Below, piece after piece: positions 26,770 to 35,080 of a stretch of DNA of 64,000 nucleotides. This stretch comes from an uncultured Lachnospiraceae bacterium (lineage in GTDB: Bacteria; Bacillota; Clostridia; Lachnospirales; Lachnospiraceae), in assembly GCA_946414885.1 (NCBI GenBank), contig CAMKQH010000024.1, positions 1-64,000 on the forward strand, given 5' to 3'. Below the pieces are notes generated by a model. That model did not search any database, had not been told where the DNA came from, and saw nothing but the letters and a program-made list of their open reading frames with translations. Position 1 is the stretch's first letter. Each line of letters begins with the position of its first letter. The position numbers were made by a program, and so were the translations under genes.

Positions 26770-27504
26770 ATGCCTTTGATGGATGAATTTAAGGAAGAGC
26801 GCGAAGAGATGAAGCAGCGCAGCTTCAAGGAAAGAATGGCCTATTTCTGGGATTATCATAAGTGGTACGTCATCGGATCCGCCGTAGGCATTTTAGTTGT
26901 GGCGTCACTTCTCAATTCTTTTCTTAACCGCAAGGAGATGGCATATTACTCAGCCTTTGTCAACGTGGCGCAGACCATTTACTCTGAGGACTACAAAAGC
27001 GCCTTTGCCGAGAAGGCCGGCATCAATCCCAAAAAACAGGCGGTTTATTTTGATTCCGACTTAAGGATTGATTACACCAAAATGGATGAGATGACCTCCT
27101 CTTCCATTCAGAAGATCATGGTCTACATGGCTGCCGGAGACATGGACAGCATGGTGGGTGACCTTGATACAACCAATCGCTACGCATACAACGGCGTATT
27201 TATTGACCTTCGGGAATTTCTCACCGAGGAGGAGTTCCAAAAATACGAGCCCTATTTCTTCTATGCGGATAAGAAGCTGATAGAAGCGGCGGCAGGCGAG
27301 GTTTCCCTGGATTTCCAGTTCCCGGCCACGCCCTCGGATCCTTCCGGCATGGAAGAACCCATTCCCGTCGCCATCAAACTGGATCAATGCCCCAAGCTCA
27401 GGGAATGCTACGCAATGGCCCCGGATCAATACCTCGCCATTATGGTGAATAACAAACATCCCGAGTTAAATCACCTTTTCTTAAATTACCTTTTCGAGAA
27501 CTAA
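26770..27504 (+). CDS. Single-pass membrane protein of unknown function
   Basis: 244 residues from ATG 26770, which suits the AAGGA site better than the ATG at 26758. A charged head (FKEEREEMKQRSFKERM), the FWDYHKWYVIG entry and a membrane helix (about 33-52) lead to an external domain of about 190 residues containing DSDLRIDYTKMDE and a late YLAIMVNNKHPELN. The head-helix plan is common in clostridial hypothetical proteins; I know no function. Its stop codon overlaps the convergent gatB stop by four bases, with no terminator between them. Confidence 0.7.
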   Translation: MPLMDEFKEEREEMKQRSFKERMAYFWDYHKWYVIGSAVGILVVASLLNSFLNRKEMAYYSAFVNVAQTIYSEDYKSAFAEKAGINPKKQAVYFDSDLRIDYTKMDEMTSSSIQKIMVYMAAGDMDSMVGDLDTTNRYAYNGVFIDLREFLTEEEFQKYEPYFFYADKKLIEAAAGEVSLDFQFPATPSDPSGMEEPIPVAIKLDQCPKLRECYAMAPDQYLAIMVNNKHPELNHLFLNYLFEN

Positions 27505-28952
27505 GCGTTTAGTTCTTCCTTTAGCATAGCCGTGACGGCCGCAGGCAGCGCCTGTCCCCGCACGGCTTTCATTGTCTGTCCCACGAGATACCCCAATGCT
27601 TTTTCTTTTCCATTTTTATAATCCGCCACGGATTTCTCATTCTCTGCAATGACTCTCTTCACCGTCTCGCGAAGAAGGGAATCATCCCGCATGGTCATTA
27701 ATCCATTTGCCTTTACGTAGCTTTTCGGATCCAGATCCGTGTCAATGGCCTTTGCAAAGACCTCCTTCGCAGTGGCGTTTGTGATCTCATCTTCCTCATT
27801 CATGCGGATCAATGCCGCAAAGTGCTCCGGGGAGAGCCTTACGTCCTCGGGATCCATTTCTTTCTCCCGCAAGAGTCTTAGTCCCTCTCCCATGATCCAG
27901 TTGCTCACCTTCTTTGGCATTATGCCAAGGGCAGCAGTCTGTTCGAACCACCTGGCCAAACGGACGGATTGGGTGATCACGCCTGCATCATAAGCCGGAA
28001 TGCCATATTCCCTTACAAAGCGTTCCTTCCTTTCTTCCCGCATCTCCGGAAGGGCCTCCCTCACCGCCTGAATCCACTCTTCGGAGATCACCACGGGCGG
28101 CAGGTCAGGATCCGGGAAATAACGATAGTCCTGGGCGTCCTCCTTGGAACGCATGGAGTAAGAAACACCCTTTTGATCATCCCATCTTCTCGTCTCCTGA
28201 AGGATTTCTTTCCCTGCATCCAAAAGCTCCTTTTGCCTTTTTGCCTCCGCATCTATGGCTCTCGTAATGGCTCGGAAGGAGTTTAAATTCTTCATCTCCG
28301 TCCTCGTCCCCAGCTGCTCACTTCCAACCTCACGAAGGGACAGATTGACGTCCACCCGCATGGAGCCCTCCTGCAGTTTGCAGTCGCTGGCCTCCAAATA
28401 GCCAATGACCATCCGGAGTTTCTCCAGGAACGCGATGACCTCCCCGGCATTTTTTAGGTCTGGCTCCGTCACGATCTCGATCAGCGGAACGCCCGCGCGG
28501 TTATAATCCACCAGCGTCTCCTTCCCTTCTTCGTCGTGCGTCAGCTTCCCTGCATCCTCCTCCGCATGCAATTCGTGAATGCGGATCTTCCGCTCATCAT
28601 CGCCCTCTCCGATCCCAAGCCATCCGTTCCTGCAGATGGGCAGGTAGAGCTGCGAGATCTGATAATTCTGGGGATTGTCAGGGTAAAAATAATTCTTCCG
28701 GTCGAAACGCGTCGTCCTCGTGACGTCACAGCCCAGCGCAAGTCCCACCGCCATTGCAAGCTCCACCACCCTGCGGTTTAGAACGGGAAGCGTCCCCGGC
28801 ATTCCAAGGCAGACGGGACAGACCAACGTATTTGGCGGTGCGCCAAAGGTCGCGGCACACCCGCAAAAAATCTTGGTGCGCGTTGAAAGCTCTACGTGAA
28901 CTTCCAATCCGATCACGGTTTCATATTCTTTTTTCACGTCGTTTTCACTCAT
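27501..28952 (-). CDS. gatB: Asp/Glu-tRNA amidotransferase subunit B
   Basis: 483 residues from ATG 28952 (MSENDVKKEYETVIGLEVH); the frame is open further upstream but would lie inside gatA. Signatures GLEVHVEL, IFCGCAATFG, NTLVCPVCLGMPG with the zinc Cys set, and HAEEDAGKL for the kinase/glutaminyl site; the C-terminal helical YqeY-like tail (YLVGQTMKAVRG) binds tRNA. It amidates Glu-tRNA-Gln or Asp-tRNA-Asn using ammonia from GatA. It overlaps gatA by eight bases in the gatC-gatA-gatB order. Confidence 0.96.
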   Translation of the reverse strand: MSENDVKKEYETVIGLEVHVELSTRTKIFCGCAATFGAPPNTLVCPVCLGMPGTLPVLNRRVVELAMAVGLALGCDVTRTTRFDRKNYFYPDNPQNYQISQLYLPICRNGWLGIGEGDDERKIRIHELHAEEDAGKLTHDEEGKETLVDYNRAGVPLIEIVTEPDLKNAGEVIAFLEKLRMVIGYLEASDCKLQEGSMRVDVNLSLREVGSEQLGTRTEMKNLNSFRAITRAIDAEAKRQKELLDAGKEILQETRRWDDQKGVSYSMRSKEDAQDYRYFPDPDLPPVVISEEWIQAVREALPEMREERKERFVREYGIPAYDAGVITQSVRLARWFEQTAALGIMPKKVSNWIMGEGLRLLREKEMDPEDVRLSPEHFAALIRMNEEDEITNATAKEVFAKAIDTDLDPKSYVKANGLMTMRDDSLLRETVKRVIAENEKSVADYKNGKEKALGYLVGQTMKAVRGQALPAAVTAMLKEELNA

Positions 28953-30390
28953 ACCGTTTTCCCCTAATCTGCTCCCAGACCGCGCCCACCTGGAAAAGCG
29001 TCTTTTCCTGAAACAACGCGGCAGTGAGCTGCACACCAATGGGAAGGCCCGTCGAATGCATGGCGCAGGGCAGGCTCATGGCAGGCATCCCCGTCAGATT
29101 TGCCGGAACCGTATAGACGTCAGCCAAATAGGATGCCAACGGATCCATGCCCGATTCTCCAAGCTTCGGAGCGATTTGCGGCGAAGTTGGACCGAGCAGG
29201 ACGTCATACTTCAAAAACGCCTTGTCATACGCATCCCTGATCAGACGCCGCACCTTCATTGCCGTCATATAATACTCATCATAGTAACCCTCGCTTAGGG
29301 CGAAGGTTCCCAATAATATTCTTCGCCTTACCTCGGCGCCAAATCCTGCAGTCCTCGTTTTCCGATAGGTTTCCTGCAGCCCCTCCGCGCTTACCCGCAA
29401 GCCATATTTCATGCCGTCATACCGCTCCAGGTTAGAGCTAGCCTCACCGCAGGCGATGGTATAATAAGCCGGCACCACGTATTTCATGATTCCAAGATCA
29501 AATTCCTCCAGTACGGCTCCCCGCTCCTTGAGCGCCGTTGCAACGGACCAGATGGCTTCCCGGATCTCAGGATCCAGCCCCTTCCCGGAATCATCCGCCG
29601 GAATTCCAATCCTTAGGCCTTCCACGTCCTGCGGAATATTCTCCAGAAAGCTCAAGTCATCGCGTTGCAGGGACGTGGCATCCTTCGGGTCACGCGAAGC
29701 GATCACGCTAAGGAGTGCCGCACTGTCCCTTACGTCCTTTGTGATCGGTCCCGCCTGATCCATGGAGGAACAATAAGCGATAAGGCCATTTCGCGAAACC
29801 GTTCCGTAAGTCGGCTTAAGGCCAACCACGCCGCAGTGCGACGCCGGCTGACGCACGGAACCGCCCGTATCCGTTCCTATGGCTGCATAGCATTCCCCGC
29901 TTGCCACCGCTGCCGCGCTGCCTCCCGAGGAGCCACCTGCGCTTCGTTCCTCGTTCCATGGATTACGCGTTAGGCCAAAATACGAGGATTCCGTCGTATT
30001 TCCCATGCCAAATTCATCCAAATTGGTCTTCCCAAGGATAATTGCATCCGCGTTCCTTAAATTCCTTACTGCCGTCGCGTCATAGGGCGGGATATAGTTT
30101 TCCAATATTCTGCTTCCGCAGGTGGTCCCCATGCCCTTTGTGCACAGATTATCCTTGACTGCCACGGGCACGCCCGCCAGCGGTCCCAAGACCTCGCCCG
30201 CACTTCTTCTTTTTTGCAGTTCCCTCGCCTTGGCACGGGCTCCTTCCCTGTCGAGGACAAGATAACAGTGAAGCTGCTCCTCCCGCTCGGAAATCCTGTC
30301 GAAAACCGCTTCCAGGGATTCCATGGCGTCGATCTCTCCCCTGCGGATCCGCTCAGCAAGTTCCACGGCCGTTAAATCCAAAATCTTCAT
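28945..30390 (-). CDS. gatA: Asp/Glu-tRNA amidotransferase subunit A
   Basis: 481 residues from ATG 30390 (MKILDLTAVEL), supported by AAGGAG upstream; the longer open frame overlaps gatC. Amidase-signature family: catalytic Lys in VAVKDNLCTKG, the SerSerLys-type loop AGGSSGGSAAAVASG and GTDTGGSVRQPAS with the nucleophile Ser. It releases ammonia from glutamine and channels it to GatB. It lies 19 bp after gatC. Confidence 0.96.
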   Translation of the reverse strand: MKILDLTAVELAERIRRGEIDAMESLEAVFDRISEREEQLHCYLVLDREGARAKARELQKRRSAGEVLGPLAGVPVAVKDNLCTKGMGTTCGSRILENYIPPYDATAVRNLRNADAIILGKTNLDEFGMGNTTESSYFGLTRNPWNEERSAGGSSGGSAAAVASGECYAAIGTDTGGSVRQPASHCGVVGLKPTYGTVSRNGLIAYCSSMDQAGPITKDVRDSAALLSVIASRDPKDATSLQRDDLSFLENIPQDVEGLRIGIPADDSGKGLDPEIREAIWSVATALKERGAVLEEFDLGIMKYVVPAYYTIACGEASSNLERYDGMKYGLRVSAEGLQETYRKTRTAGFGAEVRRRILLGTFALSEGYYDEYYMTAMKVRRLIRDAYDKAFLKYDVLLGPTSPQIAPKLGESGMDPLASYLADVYTVPANLTGMPAMSLPCAMHSTGLPIGVQLTAALFQEKTLFQVGAVWEQIRGKRYE

Positions 30391-30409
30391 TGTCTGCTCC
30401 TTTTTTGAA

Positions 30410-30706
30410 CTATGCGAAGGTTTTCGGAACCGAGGCAAATTCCCCGCGTCGCTTCGGAGCATTGCCCAATAATGCCTCCCTGTCCCCGCCCTCCGTGACA
30501 ACGTCGTCGCGAAGGACGTTTTGCATCCCGGCCCGTTCCGCCGTCACTTGATACAAAGGCTCCACGTCTTTTACGTTCAGTTCCTTCATCACGTCCACAA
30601 AAGCAACCATTTTCTCCAGGTCTTGGCGCGCCGCTTCCCTCTGATTCTCAGGTATCTCCAATTCTGCCAGTCTGCCGACCCGCTCCAGCGTTTCCATGCT
30701 GATCAT
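30410..30706 (-). CDS. gatC: Asp/Glu-tRNA amidotransferase subunit C
   Basis: 98 residues from ATG 30706, chosen because AAAGGAGAG lies upstream, overlapping codons of a longer frame. It has the GatC pattern of an N-terminal helix (VGRLAELEIPE), FVDVMKELNVKDVEPLYQV and a late LRDDVV. It wraps GatA and GatB. It is the first gene of gatCAB, after the dapL terminator. No clear promoter box was found in the about 45 bp after that terminator. Confidence 0.93.
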   Translation of the reverse strand: MISMETLERVGRLAELEIPENQREAARQDLEKMVAFVDVMKELNVKDVEPLYQVTAERAGMQNVLRDDVVTEGGDREALLGNAPKRRGEFASVPKTFA

Positions 30707-30752
30707 CGTTTTCCGCTCTCCTTTGCGCATTGTCCCTCAAAAAGACTTAGGT

Positions 30753-30791
30753 GAAAAAAGAGAGATCAAAGGCCCTGTGGCTTTTGATCTC
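30753..30791 (-). terminator. Terminator of dapF-dapL
   Basis: Minus strand GAGATCAAAAGCC / GGCCTTTGATCTC with a small mismatch, followed by TCTTTTTT. It separates dapL from gatC. Confidence 0.87.
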
Positions 30792-30804
30792 CCATCGTCT
30801 TTTC

Positions 30805-32019
30805 TTATAATGCCTTGATCCTGTCGATCGCTTCCACGGTATTCTCGTAGCTTCCGAACGCATTCACGCGGAAATAATGCTCTCCGCTCGGTCCAAAGCC
30901 TGAACCGGGCGTACCCACCACGTTCGCCTTGTCAAGCAGATAATCAAAGAATTCCCAGCTGGTCATGTTGCCAGGCGTGCGCAGCCATACGTAGGGCGCG
31001 TTTACGCCGCCGGAAACGGTATAGCCGGCTTCCTTCAGTCCATTGTAAATATATTTTGCATTCTTCATGTAATAGGCAACCTGTGCCTTGAGCTGCGCCT
31101 GACCGGCCTCAGAATAAACTGCCTCGCCGGCTCTCTGGATAATGTAGGGAGCACCGTTGTACTTGGTTCCGTGTCTTCTTGCCCAGAGTCCGTGAAGCGG
31201 AGTCCCGTCAATCTTTAAGTCCTTAGGAACTACGGTAAATCCAAGACGAACGCCGGTAAATCCTGCGTTCTTGGAGAAGGAACGAAGCTCGATCGCACAA
31301 GTTCTTGCGCCCTCGCACTCATAGATGGAATGAGGAACGCCCTCCTCGGAAATGTATGCTTCATAGGCAGCGTCATAGATGATCACTGCGCCAACCTTAT
31401 TTGCATAATCCACCCACTCCTGCAGCTGCGCTTTCTTGATGGTCGCGCCCGTAGGATTGTTCGGGAAGCAAAGGTAGATCAGGTCCGGGATCTCCTTCGG
31501 GATCTCGGGCACAAAATTATTCTCTGCCAGGCAAGGCATGTAGATCACGTCACTCCAAGTCTCCTTTACCTTGTCATAGGTTCCGGTACGACCAGCCATG
31601 ACGTTGGAATCCACGTAAACGGGATATACGGGATCACCCACCGCAATCTTATTGTCCAGGCTAAAGATCTCCTGGATGTTGGCAGCGTCAGACTTTGCTC
31701 CGTCGGAAACAAAGATCTCGTCCGCGCTCACGTTGCAGCCTCTTTCCTGGTAATCCTTCTTTGCAATGACGTCCCTCAAAAACTCATATCCCAGATCAGG
31801 TGCATAACCGCGGAAGGTTTCTGCCTTTCCCATCTCATCCACTGCCGCGTGGAGGCTCTCGATGATGGCCGGAGCCAGGGGCTGGGTCACGTCGCCGATG
31901 CTCAGCTTGATCACCTTCTTGTCAGGATGTGCCTCCTGATACTCGCGTACTTTTCTTGCAACCGTGGAAAACAAATAGCTTCCGGGAAGCTTTAAATAAT
32001 TGTCGTTTAACTTTGCCAT
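30805..32019 (-). CDS. dapL: LL-diaminopimelate aminotransferase
   Basis: 404 residues, class I/II PLP enzyme. LKLPGSYLFSTVARKV and KLSIGDVTQPLAP open the protein; FVSDGAKSD, FPNNPTGAT and the PLP-lysine segment ELRSFSKNAGFTG, then GARTCAIELRS, are typical of DapL. It makes LL-diaminopimelate directly from tetrahydrodipicolinate, bypassing the acylated intermediates. dapF lies 15 bp upstream in the same operon, giving the last two steps to meso-DAP for peptidoglycan and lysine. Confidence 0.96.
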   Translation of the reverse strand: MAKLNDNYLKLPGSYLFSTVARKVREYQEAHPDKKVIKLSIGDVTQPLAPAIIESLHAAVDEMGKAETFRGYAPDLGYEFLRDVIAKKDYQERGCNVSADEIFVSDGAKSDAANIQEIFSLDNKIAVGDPVYPVYVDSNVMAGRTGTYDKVKETWSDVIYMPCLAENNFVPEIPKEIPDLIYLCFPNNPTGATIKKAQLQEWVDYANKVGAVIIYDAAYEAYISEEGVPHSIYECEGARTCAIELRSFSKNAGFTGVRLGFTVVPKDLKIDGTPLHGLWARRHGTKYNGAPYIIQRAGEAVYSEAGQAQLKAQVAYYMKNAKYIYNGLKEAGYTVSGGVNAPYVWLRTPGNMTSWEFFDYLLDKANVVGTPGSGFGPSGEHYFRVNAFGSYENTVEAIDRIKAL

Positions 32020-32034
32020 GGCTTTTCTCCTCTC

Positions 32035-32874
32035 TTACGTCACGCCTTCGAACACCGTCACCGCCTGCCCCGTGAGGAAATAGCGGCCCGTGGAAGGTTG
32101 CCTGTACACCTTTAGTTCACCGCCTAATAGTGTAACAGTTATTTCGTCATCCGTCAAACCCTTTTGCATGCAAACTGCTGCCGCCGCGCATGCACCAGAC
32201 CCACAGGCCAGGGTTTCCCCGACGCCCCGCTCCCAAACCCGCATGGAAATACTCTTCCGGTCCAGCACCTTCACAAATTCCACGTTGGTTCCGCCAGGAA
32301 ATTCTTCCGCCTTTTCCAGCAAAGGCCCTGCCGTCAATACCGGCCACTCGTCCTCCTGCCGAAGCAGGGCAACTGCGTGTGGATTTCCCATGGAAACGCA
32401 GATAACCCTCCATCCGTTCACAACCTTGACCGGCAGGCGCATGCCGGCACTGGCCAGTGACCAGACCGCGGCATTTTCGTCACCCGACCTGGTCTCAAAC
32501 CAAGGGATGCCCATGTCAACGCGTATGACGGCTGTCTTCCCCTCCGTCGTCAACCGTTCTGCCGTTTTTAATCCTCCGTCGCTCTCAATCTGGAATTGCT
32601 TTTCTCTTGTCCATCCGTGATCCCAGGCGTATTTTCCGGCGCATCTGACGCCATTTCCGCAAATCTCCGCACGTCCGCCGTCTGCATTATAGATTTCCAT
32701 GTCCATCTTTGCCGGCGTTCCCCTTCGCAGGATCAGCAGCCCATCACCTCCAATGCCATAGTGCCTGTCACACAGACGCCTGGCCAGCTTTCCGCGATCT
32801 TCTCCAACCGTCAGTTCCCTTTCCTCCACGATGACAAAATCATTTCCGCATGCCTGCATTTTAGAAAAACGCAT
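32035..32874 (-). CDS. dapF: Diaminopimelate epimerase
   Basis: 279 residues from ATG 32874 (MRFSKMQACGNDF), with GCGGGAG six bases upstream. The two catalytic cysteines are in ICGNGVRCAGK and LACGSGACAAA, and the NDF substrate loop is intact. It converts LL- to meso-diaminopimelate. Its ribosome site lies within the 3' arm of an 11-bp hairpin (32881-32922), so initiation may depend on how that hairpin folds. Confidence 0.95.
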   Translation of the reverse strand: MRFSKMQACGNDFVIVEERELTVGEDRGKLARRLCDRHYGIGGDGLLILRRGTPAKMDMEIYNADGGRAEICGNGVRCAGKYAWDHGWTREKQFQIESDGGLKTAERLTTEGKTAVIRVDMGIPWFETRSGDENAAVWSLASAGMRLPVKVVNGWRVICVSMGNPHAVALLRQEDEWPVLTAGPLLEKAEEFPGGTNVEFVKVLDRKSISMRVWERGVGETLACGSGACAAAAVCMQKGLTDDEITVTLLGGELKVYRQPSTGRYFLTGQAVTVFEGVT

Positions 32875-32880
32875 AAAAAT

Positions 32881-32922
32881 CTCCCGCATTCCACGTCTTT
32901 TCACAGCGTATGAATGCGGGAG
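32881..32922 (-). promoter_or_regulatory. Hairpin sequestering the dapF ribosome site
   Basis: Minus strand CTCCCGCATTC (32912-32922) and GAATGCGGGAG (32881-32891), a perfect 11-bp stem with a 20-base loop, followed by ATTTTT and then the dapF ATG. The stem contains the GGGAG ribosome site and, with its short T run, could also terminate the upstream glnA-ANTAR unit. Confidence 0.7.
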
Positions 32923-32939
32923 CATAAAAATCACCATAT

Positions 32940-33488
32940 TTATTGCTGATACATAACCAAAACCATTTGCGCCGTTTCCACAAGACTGGTGCCGCTCTCC
33001 ATGCTACTCTTTTGGAGATATCTGTGGGCCTCCTCCTCGGTGACGTTATTTCTGTCCATCAGGACCTCTTTCGCCTCCTTGACCAGCGCGTCCTCCTGCG
33101 CAGACCGCTTTTGCGGCATGCCTTCCTTCTTCTTTCTTCTTCTTGCAATGTCGTCCGTCATCATGCCGACGGTATTTACAAAATCATTTAACTTAAGCGG
33201 CATGGCAAGGCAGAGCACGTCATCGCCGTAAACGTCCGCCAAAATCCTTTGGGACGCAAGAAGAAGCAGTTCAAATCCAGGGGGCAGAAAAACCTTCAGC
33301 TCATGATACAACATGTCCTCCAGTTTATATCCGCAGATCACCAGTCCGTCGTGCAGACCGTCTGCCAAGCTGATCGCCTGGGCTCCGGTCGTACAAACGC
33401 TCGCCACGTGGAAGCCGCTTCGCACCAATATGTTCTTGATCGTCTTTGCTTCCTCCAGCTTTGGAAGCGCCACGATGACGTTGACCAA
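32940..33488 (-). CDS. ANTAR-domain RNA-binding regulator
   Basis: 182 residues. The last 55 form an ANTAR three-helix domain (LVKEAKEVLMDRNNVTEEEAHRYLQ, then SLVETAQMVL). The first 115 have a receiver-like fold without its phosphorylation residues: the acidic pair is replaced by LPK and the acceptor Asp by Gly in LVICGYKLED, although MPLKL keeps a lysine. ANTAR proteins bind hexaloop hairpins in nitrogen-gene leaders. The position 39 bp behind glnA suggests control of nitrogen metabolism. Confidence 0.9.
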   Translation of the reverse strand: MVNVIVALPKLEEAKTIKNILVRSGFHVASVCTTGAQAISLADGLHDGLVICGYKLEDMLYHELKVFLPPGFELLLLASQRILADVYGDDVLCLAMPLKLNDFVNTVGMMTDDIARRRKKKEGMPQKRSAQEDALVKEAKEVLMDRNNVTEEEAHRYLQKSSMESGTSLVETAQMVLVMYQQ

Positions 33489-33527
33489 TGAAATAACCTC
33501 CTTTACCCGATCGGGAATCCGGGATCA

Positions 33528-34862
33528 TCAATACTTATTCAGATACTCATCCAGTTCCCACTGCGTTACGCTCTTGTGATAATCCTCGATCTCACTTCTC
33601 TTGATGGCAATATATTTCTTTGCCACGTGTTCGCCAAGGGCGCTCATCAAAACGGGATCGTTCTCGAGCTCATTTAATGCATCCGTCAGAGTCTTGGGCA
33701 GACTGTCAATGCCAAGGGCCTGCTTTACGACGTCATTCATCTCGAACAGATTCTTCTCCATCTTCTCAGGCGGCATGATCTGGTTTCTGATGCCGTCCAA
33801 ACCTGCTTCCAGGCAAAGTGCCAAGGTCAGGTAAGGATTTGCTGCGGAATCCGGGCTGAACATTTCGATCCTGGTTCCCTCACCCCTGCGGATGTTCGGA
33901 ATCCTAAACAGCGTGCTGCGATTGCATTTGCTCCAGGCAATGGACGTGGAAACGTCCGTATCATAATTCAGACGCTTGTAGGAATTGATCAGCGGATTTG
34001 CAACGGCCGAAATGCCCTTTGCGTGCTTCATCAAACCGCCAAGGAAGAAATAAGCGTCATTCGTCATAAAGTTAGGATCGTTCATGTCACGGAAAATGTT
34101 TCTGCCGTCCTTCGTCAGGTTCATGCTCAGTCTCATGCCGGAGCCGTTTACTTCCCGAACGGGCTTTGGCATGAACGTCGCATGCAATCCGTGTCTGCGC
34201 GCGATCGTGCGCACTGCCAGCTTAAAGGTCATAATATTGTCGGCAGTGTTCAGCGGATCGTCATAGCGGAAGCTGATCTCGTGCTGCGCCGGAGATTTCT
34301 CATGGTAAGAGCTCTCTGCAACAAATCCCATGTCTTCCAGTGCCAAAACGATGTCACGTCTTGCATTTTCACCGCCGTCCAAAGGTCCAACGTCAAAGAA
34401 TCCTGCCTTCTCTACGGTCTTGGTCGTGGGCAACGTATTCTCATCCGTGTTGAACAGGAAGAATTCACACTCAGGCCCTACTTCAAATCCGTAACCCATT
34501 TCGTTCAGATGCTCTACCGCGCGGCGAAGCACGTATCTGGGATCTCCCTCATAGGGTTCACCGTCCTGACGATATACGTCACAGATCATTCTTGCAACCT
34601 TACCCTGCTGAGGTCTCCAAGGAAACGTCTCGAACGTTCCGGTGATGGGATGCAGATATAGATCCGGCTCATCGATGCTGGTAAATCCTTCCACCACAGA
34701 ACCGTCAAACTTGCATTCATTCTTTAAAATCTTGCTCAACTGGCTAGACGTTACGGCCATGTTCTTAAGATTTCCAAGGATGTCGGTAAACTGAAGGCGA
34801 ATAAATTCCACGTCCTCTTCCTGTACCATTGTTACAATGTCTTCCTGTGATAAGTTCCTCAT
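33528..34862 (-). CDS. glnA: Type I glutamine synthetase
   Basis: 444 residues, the GSI-alpha length. FTDILGNLKNMAV, EVGPECEFFLF, AQHEISFRYDDPL, FMPKPV, NGSGM, the INSYKRL block and GTRIEMFSPDSAANPY are present. Two deviations stand out: after NGSGM the usual metal-ligand His is Arg (MRLSMNL), and the VPGYEAPVYIAW loop is replaced by NYDTDVSTSIAW. It may be a divergent or altered-activity synthetase. It is first in the glnA-ANTAR operon, with a hairpin in its leader. Confidence 0.9.
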   Translation of the reverse strand: MRNLSQEDIVTMVQEEDVEFIRLQFTDILGNLKNMAVTSSQLSKILKNECKFDGSVVEGFTSIDEPDLYLHPITGTFETFPWRPQQGKVARMICDVYRQDGEPYEGDPRYVLRRAVEHLNEMGYGFEVGPECEFFLFNTDENTLPTTKTVEKAGFFDVGPLDGGENARRDIVLALEDMGFVAESSYHEKSPAQHEISFRYDDPLNTADNIMTFKLAVRTIARRHGLHATFMPKPVREVNGSGMRLSMNLTKDGRNIFRDMNDPNFMTNDAYFFLGGLMKHAKGISAVANPLINSYKRLNYDTDVSTSIAWSKCNRSTLFRIPNIRRGEGTRIEMFSPDSAANPYLTLALCLEAGLDGIRNQIMPPEKMEKNLFEMNDVVKQALGIDSLPKTLTDALNELENDPVLMSALGEHVAKKYIAIKRSEIEDYHKSVTQWELDEYLNKY

Positions 34863-34921
34863 GTCGTACCCTCCCGTTCCCTATATTTTTTATAAATCGT
34901 TCCATCCATTCTTACAACCAA

Positions 34922-34953
34922 AGAGCGTGCTTACCCTACAGTAAGAACGCTCT
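34922..34953 (-). promoter_or_regulatory. Leader hairpin upstream of glnA
   Basis: Minus strand AGAGCGT / ACGCTCT arms continue after one mismatch into CTTAC/GTAAG and close a six-base loop TGTAGG, lying in the leader about 60 bases before the glnA start. A hexaloop is the feature recognised by ANTAR proteins, but the loop lacks the typical A at position 1 and a second hairpin was not seen, so it is only a candidate. Confidence 0.45.
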
Positions 34954-34967
34954 GTTCGATTAATACC

Positions 34968-34997
34968 ATGATACTCTTTTTTGCTTGTTCTTGTCAA
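34968..34997 (-). promoter_or_regulatory. Promoter of glnA
   Basis: Minus strand TTGACA (34992-34997), 18-bp spacer, TATCAT (34968-34973). Confidence 0.72.
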
Positions 34998-35080
34998 TGA
35001 AAATGTCATAAACAGGATTGGTTTTGCATATATCTGAACTGAAAAGAAATCCACCGAATTTCCCTGCAAGGAGATCTCCC

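Noticed and set aside
34922..34953. Certain ANTAR target motif before glnA
   Set aside because: The loop has six bases but not the expected A at position 1, and the usual second hairpin was not found, so it is listed only as a candidate.
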